51,190 bases of DNA from Mycolicibacterium sp. P9-64 (lineage in GTDB: Bacteria > Actinomycetota > Actinomycetes > Mycobacteriales > Mycobacteriaceae). The translations under genes were made by a program, and so were the position numbers. Positions 35,552-43,290 of the stretch are shown in pieces. Numbering within the stretch: position 1 is the first letter of the stretch; every line of letters starts with the position of its first letter. A model generated the notes under the pieces. That model was given only the letters and a program-made list of their open reading frames with translations, ran no database searches and was not told the DNA's origin. The stretch is taken from contig NZ_NPKO01000021.1 of the NCBI RefSeq assembly GCF_008329605.1, positions 1-51,190 on the forward strand, written 5' to 3'.

Positions 35552-37045
35552 ATGGCCGGTCAAGGTCCACCCGTCGACGACTCCTCGTCGGTAATCAGTG
35601 ACGAGGACTTCTCGTCGGGGCGCACGGCCATCCGAATCGCGTCGGTAGCGGCGCTTGGCGGTCTGCTCTTCGGCTACGACAGCGCGGTCATCAACGGCGC
35701 GGTGAAGTCCATCCAGGAGGACTTCGGCATCGGCAACGCCGAACTGGGCTTCGCCGTCGCCTCGGCCTTGCTCGGCGCTGCGGCAGGCGCCATGTCAGCC
35801 GGCCGGATCGCCGACCGCATCGGTCGCATCTCGGTGATGAAGATCGCAGCGCTGTTCTTCCTCGTGAGTGCATTCGGTACCGCGTTGGCGCCGAACGTCG
35901 AGATCGTCGTGCTCTTCCGCATCGTCGGCGGCATCGGCGTAGGCGTCGCCTCCGTGATTGCACCGGCCTACATCGCCGAGACGTCGCCACCACGCATCCG
36001 CGGCAGGCTCGGTTCCCTGCAGCAACTCGCGATCGTGTCCGGCATCTTCCTGTCGTTCGCCGTGAACTATCTACTCCAAACACTCGCAGGGGGACCCAAC
36101 CAAGAGCTGTGGCTCGGGCTCGATGCGTGGCGGTGGATGTTCCTGGTGATGGCCATACCCGCGATCGTCTACGGAGGTTTGGCGTTCACGATCCCGGAGT
36201 CGCCGCGGTATCTCGTTGCCAGCCACAAGGTTCCGGAAGCCCGCAGGGTGCTCAACATGCTCCTTGGCGAGAAGAACCTCGAGATCACCATCGACAGGAT
36301 CAAGGAGACCCTCGAGCGCGAGGACAAGCCGTCGTGGCGCGACCTGCGCAAGCCAGGGGGCGGCTTCTTCGGGCTCTACGGCATCGTCTGGGTGGGCCTC
36401 GGGCTGTCGGTCTTCCAGCAGTTCGTCGGCATCAACGTCATCTTCTACTACTCCAACGTCCTGTGGCAGGCGGTGGGATTCAGCGAGGATCGGTCGGCCG
36501 TCTACACCGTGATCACGTCGGTGATCAACGTGGCGACCACCCTGATCGCCATTGCCCTGATCGACAAGATCGGGCGGAAGCCGCTGCTGCTCATAGGTTC
36601 GTCAGGCATGGCCATCACCCTGATCACCATGTCGGTCATCTTCGCGGGCGCGGAACTGAAGCCCAACGACGCCGGCGAACTGATCCCCACCCTCGACGGG
36701 GCCTCAGGTGTCATCGCGTTGGTCGCAGCCAACCTCTTCGTCGTCGCGTTCGGCATGTCGTGGGGGCCCGTGGTCTGGGTGCTGCTCGGCGAGATGTTCC
36801 CGAACCGCATCAGGGCCGCCGCGCTCGGACTGGCCGCTGCGGGCCAGTGGGCGGCGAACTGGGCGATCACCGTGTCGTTCCCCGGCATGCGTGACCACCT
36901 GGGCATGGCATACGCCTTCTACGGGCTGTGCGCCGTGCTGTCCGGGATCTTCGTCTGGCGCTGGGTACAGGAGACCAAGGGCGTCTCGCTGGAGGACATG
37001 CACGGGCAGGTATTGGCGACTCCGAAACCCACTGCGAACGCCTGA
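35552..37045 (+). CDS. glcP: Glucose permease, sugar porter family MFS transporter
   Basis: This is a 497-residue sugar porter with 12 helices. Family signatures are GRIADRIGR (loop 2-3), PESPRYL after TM6, QQFVGINVIFYYS in TM7, the DKIGRKPLL loop 8-9, and WVQETKG after TM12. It resembles the glucose/proton symporter GlcP of M. smegmatis, whose gene I recall sits beside hisE-hisG as here. GGAAGGAAG precedes the ATG. A candidate CRP site upstream would tie expression to cAMP. Substrate inferred from family and synteny, not from residues alone. Confidence 0.9.
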   Translation: MAGQGPPVDDSSSVISDEDFSSGRTAIRIASVAALGGLLFGYDSAVINGAVKSIQEDFGIGNAELGFAVASALLGAAAGAMSAGRIADRIGRISVMKIAALFFLVSAFGTALAPNVEIVVLFRIVGGIGVGVASVIAPAYIAETSPPRIRGRLGSLQQLAIVSGIFLSFAVNYLLQTLAGGPNQELWLGLDAWRWMFLVMAIPAIVYGGLAFTIPESPRYLVASHKVPEARRVLNMLLGEKNLEITIDRIKETLEREDKPSWRDLRKPGGGFFGLYGIVWVGLGLSVFQQFVGINVIFYYSNVLWQAVGFSEDRSAVYTVITSVINVATTLIAIALIDKIGRKPLLLIGSSGMAITLITMSVIFAGAELKPNDAGELIPTLDGASGVIALVAANLFVVAFGMSWGPVVWVLLGEMFPNRIRAAALGLAAAGQWAANWAITVSFPGMRDHLGMAYAFYGLCAVLSGIFVWRWVQETKGVSLEDMHGQVLATPKPTANA

Positions 37046-37101
37046 CGGCACCAGCGCCGCGGCGTGCTGAGGGAAACCGCCGTGACTTCGATGTACGGCG
37101 C

Positions 37102-37383
37102 ATGGAACAATCGCCTGCCGTGAAGACCTTCGACGCCCTGTTCGCCGAACTCACCGAGCGAGCGCGTACCCGCCCGGAGGGAAGCGGCACCGTCGCCGCC
37201 CTCGATGGCGGGGTGCATGGGCTCGGCAAGAAGATCCTCGAGGAGGCCGGCGAGGTGTGGCTGGCTGCCGAGCACGAAGGTGACGAGGCTCTGGCCGACG
37301 AGATCAGCCAGTTGCTGTACTGGACTCAGGTGCTGATGATCTCGCGCGGACTGTCGCTCGACGACGTGTACCAGAAGCTATGA
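37102..37383 (+). CDS. hisE: Phosphoribosyl-ATP pyrophosphatase HisE
   Basis: The product has 93 residues, identical in length to the M. tuberculosis protein as I recall. It catalyses the second step of histidine synthesis. The MazG-like core is visible: KKILEEAGEVWLAA (E-x2-E metal ligands) and DEISQLLYWTQVLM. The stop overlaps the longest hisG reading frame by ATGA. It lies 56 nt after glcP and may share transcripts with it. Confidence 0.95.
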   Translation: MEQSPAVKTFDALFAELTERARTRPEGSGTVAALDGGVHGLGKKILEEAGEVWLAAEHEGDEALADEISQLLYWTQVLMISRGLSLDDVYQKL

Positions 37384-38306
37384 GCGATTCTCTTCGCGCA
37401 AGCGGCTCATCGACGAACGATTCTCTTCGCGCAAGCGGCTCATCGACGAACGGCATGCTGCGGGTCGCCGTTCCCAACAAGGGCGCGCTGAGCGACGCGG
37501 CCGCCGAGATCCTGTCGGAGGCCGGTTACCGCCGCCGAAGCGACCCCAAGGACCTCACGGTCGTCGATCCGGCCAACAACGTGGAATTCTTCTTCCTGCG
37601 GCCCAAGGACATTGCGATCTACGTCGGTTCGGGGCAGCTCGACCTGGGGATCACCGGCCGCGACCTGGCGCAGGACGCCGACGCCCCCGTGACCGAGCGG
37701 CTGGCGCTCGGGTTCGGCTCGGCGACCTTCCGTTACGCCGCCCCCGCAGGGAAGAGCTGGACCGTCGAAGAGCTGGCAGGTAAGCGAATCGCCACCGCGT
37801 ACCCGCATCTGGTGCGAAAGGATTTGGCGAGCCGCGGAATTGAGGCCACCGTGATCCGTCTCGACGGGGCGGTGGAGATCTCCATCCAGCTGGGCGTCGC
37901 GGATGCCATCGCCGACGTGGTGGGTTCGGGGCGAACGCTGCGGCTGCACAACCTGGTGGCGTTCGGCGACTCACTGTGCGACTCGGAGGCCGTGCTGATC
38001 GAGCGGGCCGAACCCGATGAGGAGGGCAAGGCCGCGCGCGACCAACTCGTCGGGCGCGTGCAGGGTGTCGTGTTCGGGCAGCAGTACCTGATGCTCGACT
38101 ATGACTGTCCGCGAACGGTGCTCGACGCCGCGACGGCGGTCACCCCTGGCCTCGAGTCGCCCACCATCGCCCCTCTGGCCGATCCGGCCTGGGTTGCGGT
38201 GCGGGCGCTGGTGCCCCGTCGTGACGTGAACTCGCTCATGGACGAGCTCGCCGCCATCGGCGCGAAGGCAATCCTGGCATCCGACATCAGGTTCTGTCGC
38301 TTCTGA
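37380..38306 (+). CDS. hisG: ATP phosphoribosyltransferase HisG (long form)
   Basis: This enzyme catalyses the first, histidine-inhibited step of histidine synthesis. The conserved protein begins MLRVAVPNKGALSD at ATG 37455 and would have 283 residues, matching known mycobacterial HisG. GVADAIADVVGSGRTL is the PRPP-binding loop, and the C-terminal regulatory domain (about the last 75 residues, ALVPRRDVNSLMDELAAIGA) is present. The frame extends upstream to ATG 37380, overlapping hisE (ATGA) and adding 25 residues made mostly of a duplicated DSLRASGSSTN. Coupling favours 37380, conservation favours 37455; I cannot decide which start is used. Confidence 0.92.
   Translation: MSDSLRASGSSTNDSLRASGSSTNGMLRVAVPNKGALSDAAAEILSEAGYRRRSDPKDLTVVDPANNVEFFFLRPKDIAIYVGSGQLDLGITGRDLAQDADAPVTERLALGFGSATFRYAAPAGKSWTVEELAGKRIATAYPHLVRKDLASRGIEATVIRLDGAVEISIQLGVADAIADVVGSGRTLRLHNLVAFGDSLCDSEAVLIERAEPDEEGKAARDQLVGRVQGVVFGQQYLMLDYDCPRTVLDAATAVTPGLESPTIAPLADPAWVAVRALVPRRDVNSLMDELAAIGAKAILASDIRFCRF
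37385..37451 (+). repeat. In-frame 33-bp tandem duplication at the hisE-hisG junction
   Basis: Two exact 33-bp copies (37385-37417 and 37418-37450), each encoding DSLRASGSSTN in the longest hisG frame, lie between the hisE stop and the conserved hisG methionine at 37455. The unit is multiple-of-three, so copy number can change without a frameshift. Confidence 0.9.
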
Positions 38307-38331
38307 CCGGGTTGGATGCTAACTTCCTGCC

Positions 38332-38814
38332 ATGACGCAAGTGTTAGTCATCGTCCTTGCACTACTCATCGGGTTCGTGGCGGGCTTGCGCGCATTGACC
38401 CCGCCCGCCGTGGTCGCATGGGGGGCGTTGCTGAACTGGCTTCCCGTCGACGGCACGTGGGCGGAGTGGGTCGGTCACCCGATCACGGTCACGGTGCTCA
38501 CCATCCTGCTTGCGGTGGAGCTCGTCACCGACCAGCTGCCGTCCACGCCGAGTCGCACGGTGGCGCCACAGTTCATCGCACGACTCGTCACCGGCGCCTT
38601 CGCAGGCGCGGTGATCGGCGCGGGCTGGCACCATACCTTCAGCTCGGCAGGTGCAGGCATCGTCGGCGCGGTGCTCGGCACCCTGGCAGGCGCCAAGGCG
38701 CGGGGCGATCTGGTCGCACGCAACGGTGGGCACGACCTGCCAGTGGCGCTGACCGAGGATGCCGTCGCGGTGCTCGGCGGGTTCGCCGTGGTCGCCCTCG
38801 CCAGCATCATCTGA
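38332..38814 (+). CDS. DUF4126 family membrane protein (Rv2120c-like)
   Basis: This is a 160-residue integral membrane protein with helices at about 4-22, 25-40, 52-66, 85-102 and 108-122, plus a C-terminal hydrophobic stretch. GLRALTPPAVVAWGALL near residue 18 is the family signature. Rv2120c in M. tuberculosis has the same length and position. TAACTT (38320-38325) lies 6 nt before the ATG, a leaderless start. Function unknown. Confidence 0.88.
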   Translation: MTQVLVIVLALLIGFVAGLRALTPPAVVAWGALLNWLPVDGTWAEWVGHPITVTVLTILLAVELVTDQLPSTPSRTVAPQFIARLVTGAFAGAVIGAGWHHTFSSAGAGIVGAVLGTLAGAKARGDLVARNGGHDLPVALTEDAVAVLGGFAVVALASII

Positions 38815-38824
38815 TCTGTCCACC

Positions 38825-40207
38825 GTGACAAGGCAATTCGACGCCATCATCATCGGCGCCGGCCAGGCGGGTCCGCCATTGGCGGGACGACTGACCGCAG
38901 CAGGCCAGACGGTGGCGGTGATCGAGCGCAAGCTGGTCGGCGGCACCTGCGTCAACTATGGCTGCATACCGACCAAGACGTTGGTCGCCAGCGCGCACAC
39001 CGCGCACGTCGCCCGCCGCGGGGCCGAGTTCGGCATCATCATCGGCGGAAGCACCGGGCACGTCACGGTCGACATGGCAAAGGTCAAGGCGCGCAAGGAC
39101 GCCATCATGCTCGGCGACCGGCATGGCGTCGAGTCATGGCTCGAGGGGATGGATGGCGCCACCCTCATCCGCGGGCACGCCCGCTTCGAGGATCCGCACA
39201 CCATCCGGGTCGACGACCAGGTGCTGCGAGCCGACCGGATCTACCTCAACGTCGGCGGTCGCGCCGTCGTGCCGGACATCCCGGGCCTCGACGACGTGGA
39301 CTACCTGACCAACGTCGGCATCCTCGACCTCGACGTGCTGCCCGAGCATCTGGTGATCGTCGGCGGCAGCTACATCGCGCTGGAGTTCGCCCAGATGTAC
39401 CGCCGCTTCGGCGCCAAGGTCAGCGTCGTCGAGAAGGGTCCACGACTGACGTCCCGTGAGGACGAGGACGTGTCGGCCGCGATCAAGGAGATCCTCGAGG
39501 CTGAGGGCATCGACATCCACGTTGATGCCACGTCGATGCGGATCGTCAAGCAGGGCAACGGTTTCGACCTGTATCCTCGCGACGATGCCGAGCCGGTCTC
39601 CGGCACGCATCTCCTCGTCGCGACGGGGCGGCGGCCCAACACCGACGATCTCGGCCTGGACGCCGCGGGAGTGGCGACCGACGCGCGTGGCTTCGTCGTC
39701 GTCGACGACCAGTTGCGGACCAGCGTGGACCACATCTGGGCGATGGGGGACTGCAACGGCCAGGGCGCGTTCACCCACACGTCGTACAACGACTTCGAGA
39801 TCGTCGCCGCCAATCTGCTCGACGACGACCCGCGCCGGGTCAGCGACCGGATCACCACCTATGCGCTGTACACCGATCCGCCACTGGGTCGCGCGGGCAT
39901 GACGGTCGACGAGGTGCGCAAGTCCGGCCGAAAGGCGTTGGTGGGCAAGCGACCCATGACCCGCGTCGGTCGCGCGGTGGAGAAGGGCGAGACCAAGGGA
40001 TTCATGAAGGTGGTGGTCGACGCGGACACCGAGCAGATCCTCGGTGCGGCGATCCTCGGCGTGGGCGGTGACGAGGTCATTCAGGACATCCTCGACGTGA
40101 TGACCGCGAAACTGCCCTACACGGCGATCTCGCGGACCATGCACATCCACCCGACGGTCAGTGAGCTGGTGCCGACGATGCTGCAAGAGATGGAGCCGCT
40201 GGAATAG
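38825..40207 (+). CDS. FAD-dependent pyridine nucleotide-disulfide oxidoreductase (mercuric-reductase-like)
   Basis: The product has 460 residues. GAGQAGPPLAGRL binds FAD, GGTCVNYGCIPTKTL carries the redox-active CxxxxC, VGGSYIALEFAQMYRRFG binds NAD(P), and IWAMGDCNGQGAFTHTSYND is the second FAD contact. The C-terminal dimerisation domain ends with HIHPTVSELVPT, holding the His-x4-Glu-type acid-base pair. No N-terminal metal-binding domain is present, so it is not a typical MerA; lipoamide or thiol disulfide reduction is possible. GTG 38825 is the start. Its last 50 nt overlap the convergent flavodoxin gene. Confidence 0.9.
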   Translation: MTRQFDAIIIGAGQAGPPLAGRLTAAGQTVAVIERKLVGGTCVNYGCIPTKTLVASAHTAHVARRGAEFGIIIGGSTGHVTVDMAKVKARKDAIMLGDRHGVESWLEGMDGATLIRGHARFEDPHTIRVDDQVLRADRIYLNVGGRAVVPDIPGLDDVDYLTNVGILDLDVLPEHLVIVGGSYIALEFAQMYRRFGAKVSVVEKGPRLTSREDEDVSAAIKEILEAEGIDIHVDATSMRIVKQGNGFDLYPRDDAEPVSGTHLLVATGRRPNTDDLGLDAAGVATDARGFVVVDDQLRTSVDHIWAMGDCNGQGAFTHTSYNDFEIVAANLLDDDPRRVSDRITTYALYTDPPLGRAGMTVDEVRKSGRKALVGKRPMTRVGRAVEKGETKGFMKVVVDADTEQILGAAILGVGGDEVIQDILDVMTAKLPYTAISRTMHIHPTVSELVPTMLQEMEPLE

Positions 40208-40814
40208 GCGGTGCCGCAGCACGTCCCGCGACCATCTGACGACTGACCACCGCGACACGGTGGCCGAGGTGCTCGCAGGTTGCGACGTCGGAGGGGTGCA
40301 CTTGGTCGGCGTTGGCATCCACGTCGGTCTGCGCGCCGGCGCCCAGCCAGAACCCGAGCCGGTTCAGATCGTGCTCGCTGCCCGACGCGCTGTTCCAGCC
40401 AGGGCCGAGGCCGAGATTGACCCAGTGCATGTGATGCTGGGCGGCGAACACCGCCAGTGACACCAGCGCCGACAACTTGTCGCCGCTCTTGGCCCCGGAG
40501 TTGGTGAAGCCAGCGGCCACCTTGTCGCGCCACGAGCCATTGTGACAGCGGCGCCCCGTCTCCTCGGCGAAGGCCTGAAACCCGGCAGATACGTTGCCCA
40601 TGTAGGTGGCGCTGCCGAAGACAATGCCGTCGGCTCGGTCGAGCACGTCCCAGTCGGCGTCGGTCATCGCATCGACGGCGATCACCGACACCTCCGCGCC
40701 GCCTGCCCGAGCGCCTGCCGCCACGGCCGTGGCCAGGGTCGACGTGTGGCCGAAGCCGGAGTGGTAGGCGATCGCAATCGCCGTTGCGGGCAAGTGAGAA
40801 CCGTTGTGCGACAT
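40158..40814 (-). CDS. Flavodoxin family protein (WrbA-like FMN quinone/flavin reductase)
   Basis: The product has 218 residues. The FMN phosphate loop is IAYHSGFGHTSTLA near residue 15, FGSATYMGNVSAGFQAF is the second FMN contact, and FTNSGAKSGDK the third. It is most like NAD(P)H:quinone oxidoreductases of the WrbA/flavodoxin group. It is the last gene of an ArsR-SRPBCC-flavodoxin operon, starting 1 nt after the SRPBCC stop. The C-terminal 17 residues (PAAPSLAASSAPAH region) are low-complexity and overlap the opposite reductase gene by 50 nt. Confidence 0.88.
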   Translation of the reverse strand: MSHNGSHLPATAIAIAYHSGFGHTSTLATAVAAGARAGGAEVSVIAVDAMTDADWDVLDRADGIVFGSATYMGNVSAGFQAFAEETGRRCHNGSWRDKVAAGFTNSGAKSGDKLSALVSLAVFAAQHHMHWVNLGLGPGWNSASGSEHDLNRLGFWLGAGAQTDVDANADQVHPSDVATCEHLGHRVAVVSRQMVAGRAAAPPIPAAPSLAASSAPAH

Positions 40815-40815
40815 A

Positions 40816-41316
40816 TCATATTTCCTTGATCGGAGAACCGGTGATTTCTAGACGACGTTGAACCCAATCCGGCAGCGCGTCACCTGCGAGATAGGCCTCG
40901 AGGCGATCCAAGTAGGCATGTGTGCCGCCGCGGAATCCGCTCGCATTGCGCGCGCCGAGGCCGCGGTGGGTGAAGCGAAGGATCGTGCCGTCCCCATCGG
41001 AGGTCAGCTCATAGCGCACGACGCCGTCTTCGACGATCGGTTGCTTCCACTCGTGTTCAAGGACATTTGGCGGATCCCACACCAGAATGCGTCCCGTCAT
41101 GCGCTTGCGCTCGGGTGGCAGTGGAGGCCCGGTTGCGACCATGTCGATGAGCCCGCCTTCGCGCGGCTCGATGGTCGTCTCGCCGAACCACTGCCCGCGT
41201 TCGGCCGGATCGGTGATCGCAGTCCAGACGGCGTCGATCGAAAACGGTAGGCGGCGTTCGAAACTCAGCACCGCGCGGTCACCGTCGACCAGCAGTTGAC
41301 CACTGTGTTCACTCAC
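40816..41316 (-). CDS. SRPBCC family protein (AHSA1-like)
   Basis: The product has 166 residues. It is an activator-of-Hsp90-ATPase-1-like START-type domain: FSIDAVWTAITDPAERGQWFGE, then RMTGRILVWDPPNVLEHEWK, and a C-terminal helix GGTHAYLDRLEAYLAGD. The domain forms a hydrophobic ligand pocket; ligands are unknown. Its ATG overlaps the stop of the ArsR regulator (4 nt), an arrangement very common for AHSA1 proteins in Actinobacteria. Confidence 0.93.
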   Translation of the reverse strand: MSEHSGQLLVDGDRAVLSFERRLPFSIDAVWTAITDPAERGQWFGETTIEPREGGLIDMVATGPPLPPERKRMTGRILVWDPPNVLEHEWKQPIVEDGVVRYELTSDGDGTILRFTHRGLGARNASGFRGGTHAYLDRLEAYLAGDALPDWVQRRLEITGSPIKEI

Positions 41317-41630
41317 TTCGGCTCCTCGTGCGTGCGTGTCAGGTGCCGCTCGAGGGCATCCAGATGATCGGCCCAGTAGCGGCGATAGCGCTCGATCCAG
41401 TCGTCGATTGCGACGAGGCCGTCGGCCCGCAACGCATAGATGCGGCGCTGTGCGTCCGGCCGGACCTCGACGAGTCCGACCTCGCGCAGCACCCGCAGAT
41501 GCCGGGATACGGTCGGCTGAGTGAGGCCGGGCAGGGTGGCGACCAGTTCGCCCGCCGTGCGCTCGCCTTCGGCGAGGGCGTCCAGCAGGGCGCGTCTGCT
41601 TGGTTCGGCGACTGCCTCGAAGACATCCAC
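41313..41630 (-). CDS. ArsR-family winged-helix repressor
   Basis: The product has 105 residues. The HTH is in LVATLPGLTQPTVSRHLRVLREVGLVEVRPDAQRRIYAL. No CxC metal site is present in the recognition helix, so it is not an arsenic or cadmium sensor. GTG 41630 follows a -10 AATATT (41637-41642) by 6 nt. It heads the operon with the SRPBCC and flavodoxin genes and probably represses it. Confidence 0.93.
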   Translation of the reverse strand: MDVFEAVAEPSRRALLDALAEGERTAGELVATLPGLTQPTVSRHLRVLREVGLVEVRPDAQRRIYALRADGLVAIDDWIERYRRYWADHLDALERHLTRTHEEPK

Positions 41631-41636
41631 ATCACC

Positions 41637-41665
41637 AATATTGCAGACGATCTATATAGACGCAA
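41637..41665 (-). promoter_or_regulatory. Promoter and likely operator of the arsR operon
   Basis: On the minus strand -35 TTGCGT (41660-41665) and -10 AATATT (41637-41642) are separated by 17 nt. A perfect 10-bp palindrome TCTATATAGA (41651-41660) sits at the upstream end of the spacer, where a bound ArsR would block polymerase. Confidence 0.6.
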
Positions 41666-41704
41666 GTAAATATATGCAGCGTTTCCCCGTCGCTTCGCTC
41701 GCCC

Positions 41705-42196
41705 CTAACCTTCGACCTGCGACCTGATCCACTCGAGGTTGGCTTGCATGTTCTGCCCCCACTCGGCAAGGCGCCGCGCGACGATCCTGGCCTCCTTGTC
41801 CGGCTGTGCCACGATCGCAGGCGTCAGCCCCGACGGTCCTGGGCCCATCCGGCCCCACTGTCGAACCAGCGCGCCGTCGCTGGTCGGTTCTACCTCGAAC
41901 CCCCAGGTCGCGCCGACGCCGTCGGGGCCGATGACGTTCCACACCCAGCGGCGCTGGTCTTCGACCTCGACGACTTCACACACGGTCTCCCAGTCGCCGA
42001 ACGCCTCGTGCTTGCTGCGTCCGCGGAAGCGGGCACCGACCTCGACACCGTCGCTGCCGTCGAGCCATTCGACGGACTCCAGCTCGGTCGAGCATCGCGC
42101 TGGCAGGGTGATGTCGGTGACGTGTTCCCAGAGCGTGCGGACATCGCAGCCGACCCGCTGGGTCACTTCTATCGTTGGCTGGTCCCGGTAGCGCAT
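41705..42196 (-). CDS. SRPBCC family protein
   Basis: This is a 163-residue polyketide-cyclase/START-like protein: VTQRVGCDVRTLWEHVTDI at the N-terminus, RFRGRSKHEAFGDWET in the middle, and a long C-terminal helix from about 125. It is transcribed apart from the nearby ArsR operon: TAGGCT (minus strand, 42203-42208) lies 6 nt before the ATG, giving a leaderless start. It diverges from the LLM oxidoreductase gene. Ligand unknown. Confidence 0.9.
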   Translation of the reverse strand: MRYRDQPTIEVTQRVGCDVRTLWEHVTDITLPARCSTELESVEWLDGSDGVEVGARFRGRSKHEAFGDWETVCEVVEVEDQRRWVWNVIGPDGVGATWGFEVEPTSDGALVRQWGRMGPGPSGLTPAIVAQPDKEARIVARRLAEWGQNMQANLEWIRSQVEG

Positions 42197-42237
42197 TGTT
42201 GGAGCCTAGAAGTTGAAGCCTAGAAAGGGGGGTCGGT

Positions 42238-43290
42238 GTGAAGATCGGCGCCATGATCGAGCCCCGGTTGCCGGGCGCAGTTCAGTTCGCAGAGGCCGCC
42301 GAACGCATCGGTGTCGACTCGCTGTGGGTGCCAGAGGTGTGGGGTTATGACGCGCTGACCGGTTTGGCGTACGTCGCGGCCAAGACGTCGACGATCAAGC
42401 TGGGAACCTTTGTGGTGCAGCTCGGTTCGCGCAGCCCGGCGATGCTGGCGACGTCCGCGCTGAGCCTGCAGGAGATGTCGGGCGGCCGGTTCCTGCTCGG
42501 CGTCGGCACGTCGGGCCCGCGGGTGATGGAGGGCTGGCACGGCGTCCGGTTCCGCAAGCCGGTGGAGACCACGAAGGAGACCATCGAGATCGTCAGGATC
42601 ATCAGCAGGGGGGATCGGCTCGAGCACGCCGGCGAGATCTATCCGCTGCCGCTGCCGGACAGCAGCGGCGCCGCCCTGCGTCCGCTGGTGAACCCTCGGC
42701 ACGTGCCGGTCTACGTGGCGGCGATGGGACCGCGAAACCTGCGACTCACCGGTGAGGCCGCCGACGGCTGGCTGGGCAACGCGTTCATCCCCGAGGCCGC
42801 CGAGGTGTTCTTCGGACCCCTGCGCGAAGGCGCCGCGCGGGCCGGCCGCAGCTTGGCCGATCTCGACCTCGTCGCGCCGGTCGCCGTCGAGATCCACGAC
42901 GACGAGGCTTCCGCCGAGGTCGCCGCGCGCAGGCATGCCGACGGGTACGCGTTCACCATCGGTGCGATGGGGTCGGGCGGGCGCAACTTCTACAACGACG
43001 CCTTCACCAGGCTTGGCTACGGCGACGACGTCGAGAAGGTCGCCGCGCTGTGGCGAGAGGGGAAGCGCGACGAAGCCCGCCAGGCGGTACCTATCGACCT
43101 CGGCCGTTTGACGAATCTCGTTGGTACACCTGACGGCATCGCCGAGCGGGTGAGCAAGTACCGCGACGCCGGCACCACGACGCTGCTCGCCAAGCTCGAG
43201 GGCGACTATCCGAGCCAGCTGGCGACGCTCGAGCGGTTGCTCGAGCTCACCGGCGCTGGACCAGCAGGGTCTGCGCCGACGTCCCGATGA
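42238..43290 (+). CDS. LLM class F420-dependent oxidoreductase
   Basis: This is a 350-residue luciferase-like monooxygenase-fold protein: GAMIEPRLPGAVQFAEAAERIGVDSLWVPE at the start, then VQLGSRSPAMLATSALSLQEMSGGRFLLGVGTS, and PVYVAAMGPRNLRLTGEAADGWL, all typical of mycobacterial F420-using members. F420 use is inferred from family; substrate unknown. The GTG start at 42238 has AAAGGGG about 8 nt upstream. The last 44 nt overlap the convergent thioesterase gene. Confidence 0.92.
   Translation: MKIGAMIEPRLPGAVQFAEAAERIGVDSLWVPEVWGYDALTGLAYVAAKTSTIKLGTFVVQLGSRSPAMLATSALSLQEMSGGRFLLGVGTSGPRVMEGWHGVRFRKPVETTKETIEIVRIISRGDRLEHAGEIYPLPLPDSSGAALRPLVNPRHVPVYVAAMGPRNLRLTGEAADGWLGNAFIPEAAEVFFGPLREGAARAGRSLADLDLVAPVAVEIHDDEASAEVAARRHADGYAFTIGAMGSGGRNFYNDAFTRLGYGDDVEKVAALWREGKRDEARQAVPIDLGRLTNLVGTPDGIAERVSKYRDAGTTTLLAKLEGDYPSQLATLERLLELTGAGPAGSAPTSR

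Noticed and set aside
37091..37101. ATG at 37091 as the hisE start
   Set aside because: It is out of frame with hisE; ATG 37102 gives the expected 93-residue protein.
37385..37451. CRISPR-like array at the hisE-hisG junction
   Set aside because: The two copies are directly adjacent without spacers and are in frame; this is a tandem duplication.
38825..40207. Mercuric reductase with a mer operon
   Set aside because: The enzyme lacks the N-terminal metal-binding domain and no other mer genes are present; the MerR at 124-600 is distant and lacks metal cysteines.
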